A program made the translations under genes and the position numbers. Positions 6,253-6,302 of a DNA stretch of 6,302 bases are shown one piece after another. This DNA comes from Clostridiales bacterium (lineage in GTDB: Bacteria; Bacillota; Clostridia; Oscillospirales; Oscillospiraceae), in assembly GCA_017577345.1 (NCBI GenBank), contig PITX01000086.1, forward strand, positions 1 to 6,302, in the 5' to 3' direction. The notes under the pieces are model-generated. The model was not told the origin of the DNA. It did no database searches and worked only from the letters and a program-made list of their open reading frames with translations. Numbering within the stretch: position 1 is the stretch's first letter; the number at the start of each line of letters is the position of its first letter.

Positions 6253-6285
6253 TGTAATTTTTCTCTGCCCGTATTGTAATTTTTC
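6253..6285. repeat. Pair of identical 11-bp direct repeats, possible regulator binding site
   Basis: TGTAATTTTTC occurs at 6253-6263 and again at 6275-6285 on the plus strand (GAAAAATTACA on the minus). The copies are identical, separated by 11 bp, and start 22 bp apart, about two helical turns. They lie roughly 80-115 bp upstream of the candidate -10 of the exporter operon. Same-face spacing suits binding by a dimeric or tandem regulator, for instance of a response-regulator type, but no regulator gene is in the window. Confidence 0.4.
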
Positions 6286-6302
6286 GGACAAAATGGAAAA
6301 AC

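Noticed and set aside
6228..6258. Divergent plus-strand promoter TTGTCA (6228-6233) with TGTAAT (6253-6258), and a plus-strand start at ATG 6293-6295
   Set aside because: The 19-nt spacer is only typical of MerR-type promoters, no clear dyad lies between the boxes, and the ATG has no ribosome site and runs off the edge after a few codons.
1..6302. CRISPR arrays, tRNA or rRNA genes, insertion sequences, phage genes
   Set aside because: Read on both strands, I found no regular repeat-spacer structure, no cloverleaf or rRNA-like segment, and no transposase or integrase.

Overview
The window carries five protein genes, all on the minus strand, so it is best read from right to left. The GC-rich, dense coding, strong AGGAGG-type ribosome binding sites and a recognisable SpoIVB sporulation protease point to an endospore-forming lineage of Clostridia. 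The codon and GC style and the intergenic palindrome near the left edge would fit the Oscillospiraceae/Ruminococcaceae. That placement is inference; no rRNA or other marker gene is present.

Positions 6110-6302 are a non-coding leader with a good -10 hexamer, a small 5' hairpin and a pair of identical 11-bp direct repeats exactly 22 bp apart. Next comes a probable four-gene operon: two half-size ABC exporters (4352-6109 and 2559-4352, joined by a TAATG stop/start overlap), a cytidylate-kinase-like protein (1944-2543) and a DUF2461 protein (1287-1928). The last three junctions are 1-nt overlap, 15 nt and 15 nt, and the run ends at a strong hairpin terminator (1238-1274).

The two ABC subunits form a textbook asymmetric heterodimer of the TM287/288, BmrCD and LmrCD type. 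The upstream subunit has Asp for the catalytic Walker B Glu and Gln for the H-loop His. The downstream subunit has intact catalytic residues but an LSQGQ signature. Together they make one functional and one degenerate ATP site. The pair probably exports a hydrophobic or amphipathic compound; the substrate cannot be read from sequence. Why a kinase-like protein and a DUF2461 protein are co-transcribed with an exporter is unknown.

Left of the terminator is a separately transcribed spoIVB (166-1110). It encodes a secreted PDZ-serine peptidase with all three catalytic residues, which in Bacillus signals from forespore to mother cell to activate sigma-K. It has neither recN upstream nor spo0A within 165 nt downstream. 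The last 165 nt (1-165) hold a hairpin just past the spoIVB stop and a palindromic intergenic repeat. I see no clearly undescribed system; the most unusual points are the operon composition, the non-standard residues of the kinase-like protein, and the regulatory region at the right edge.
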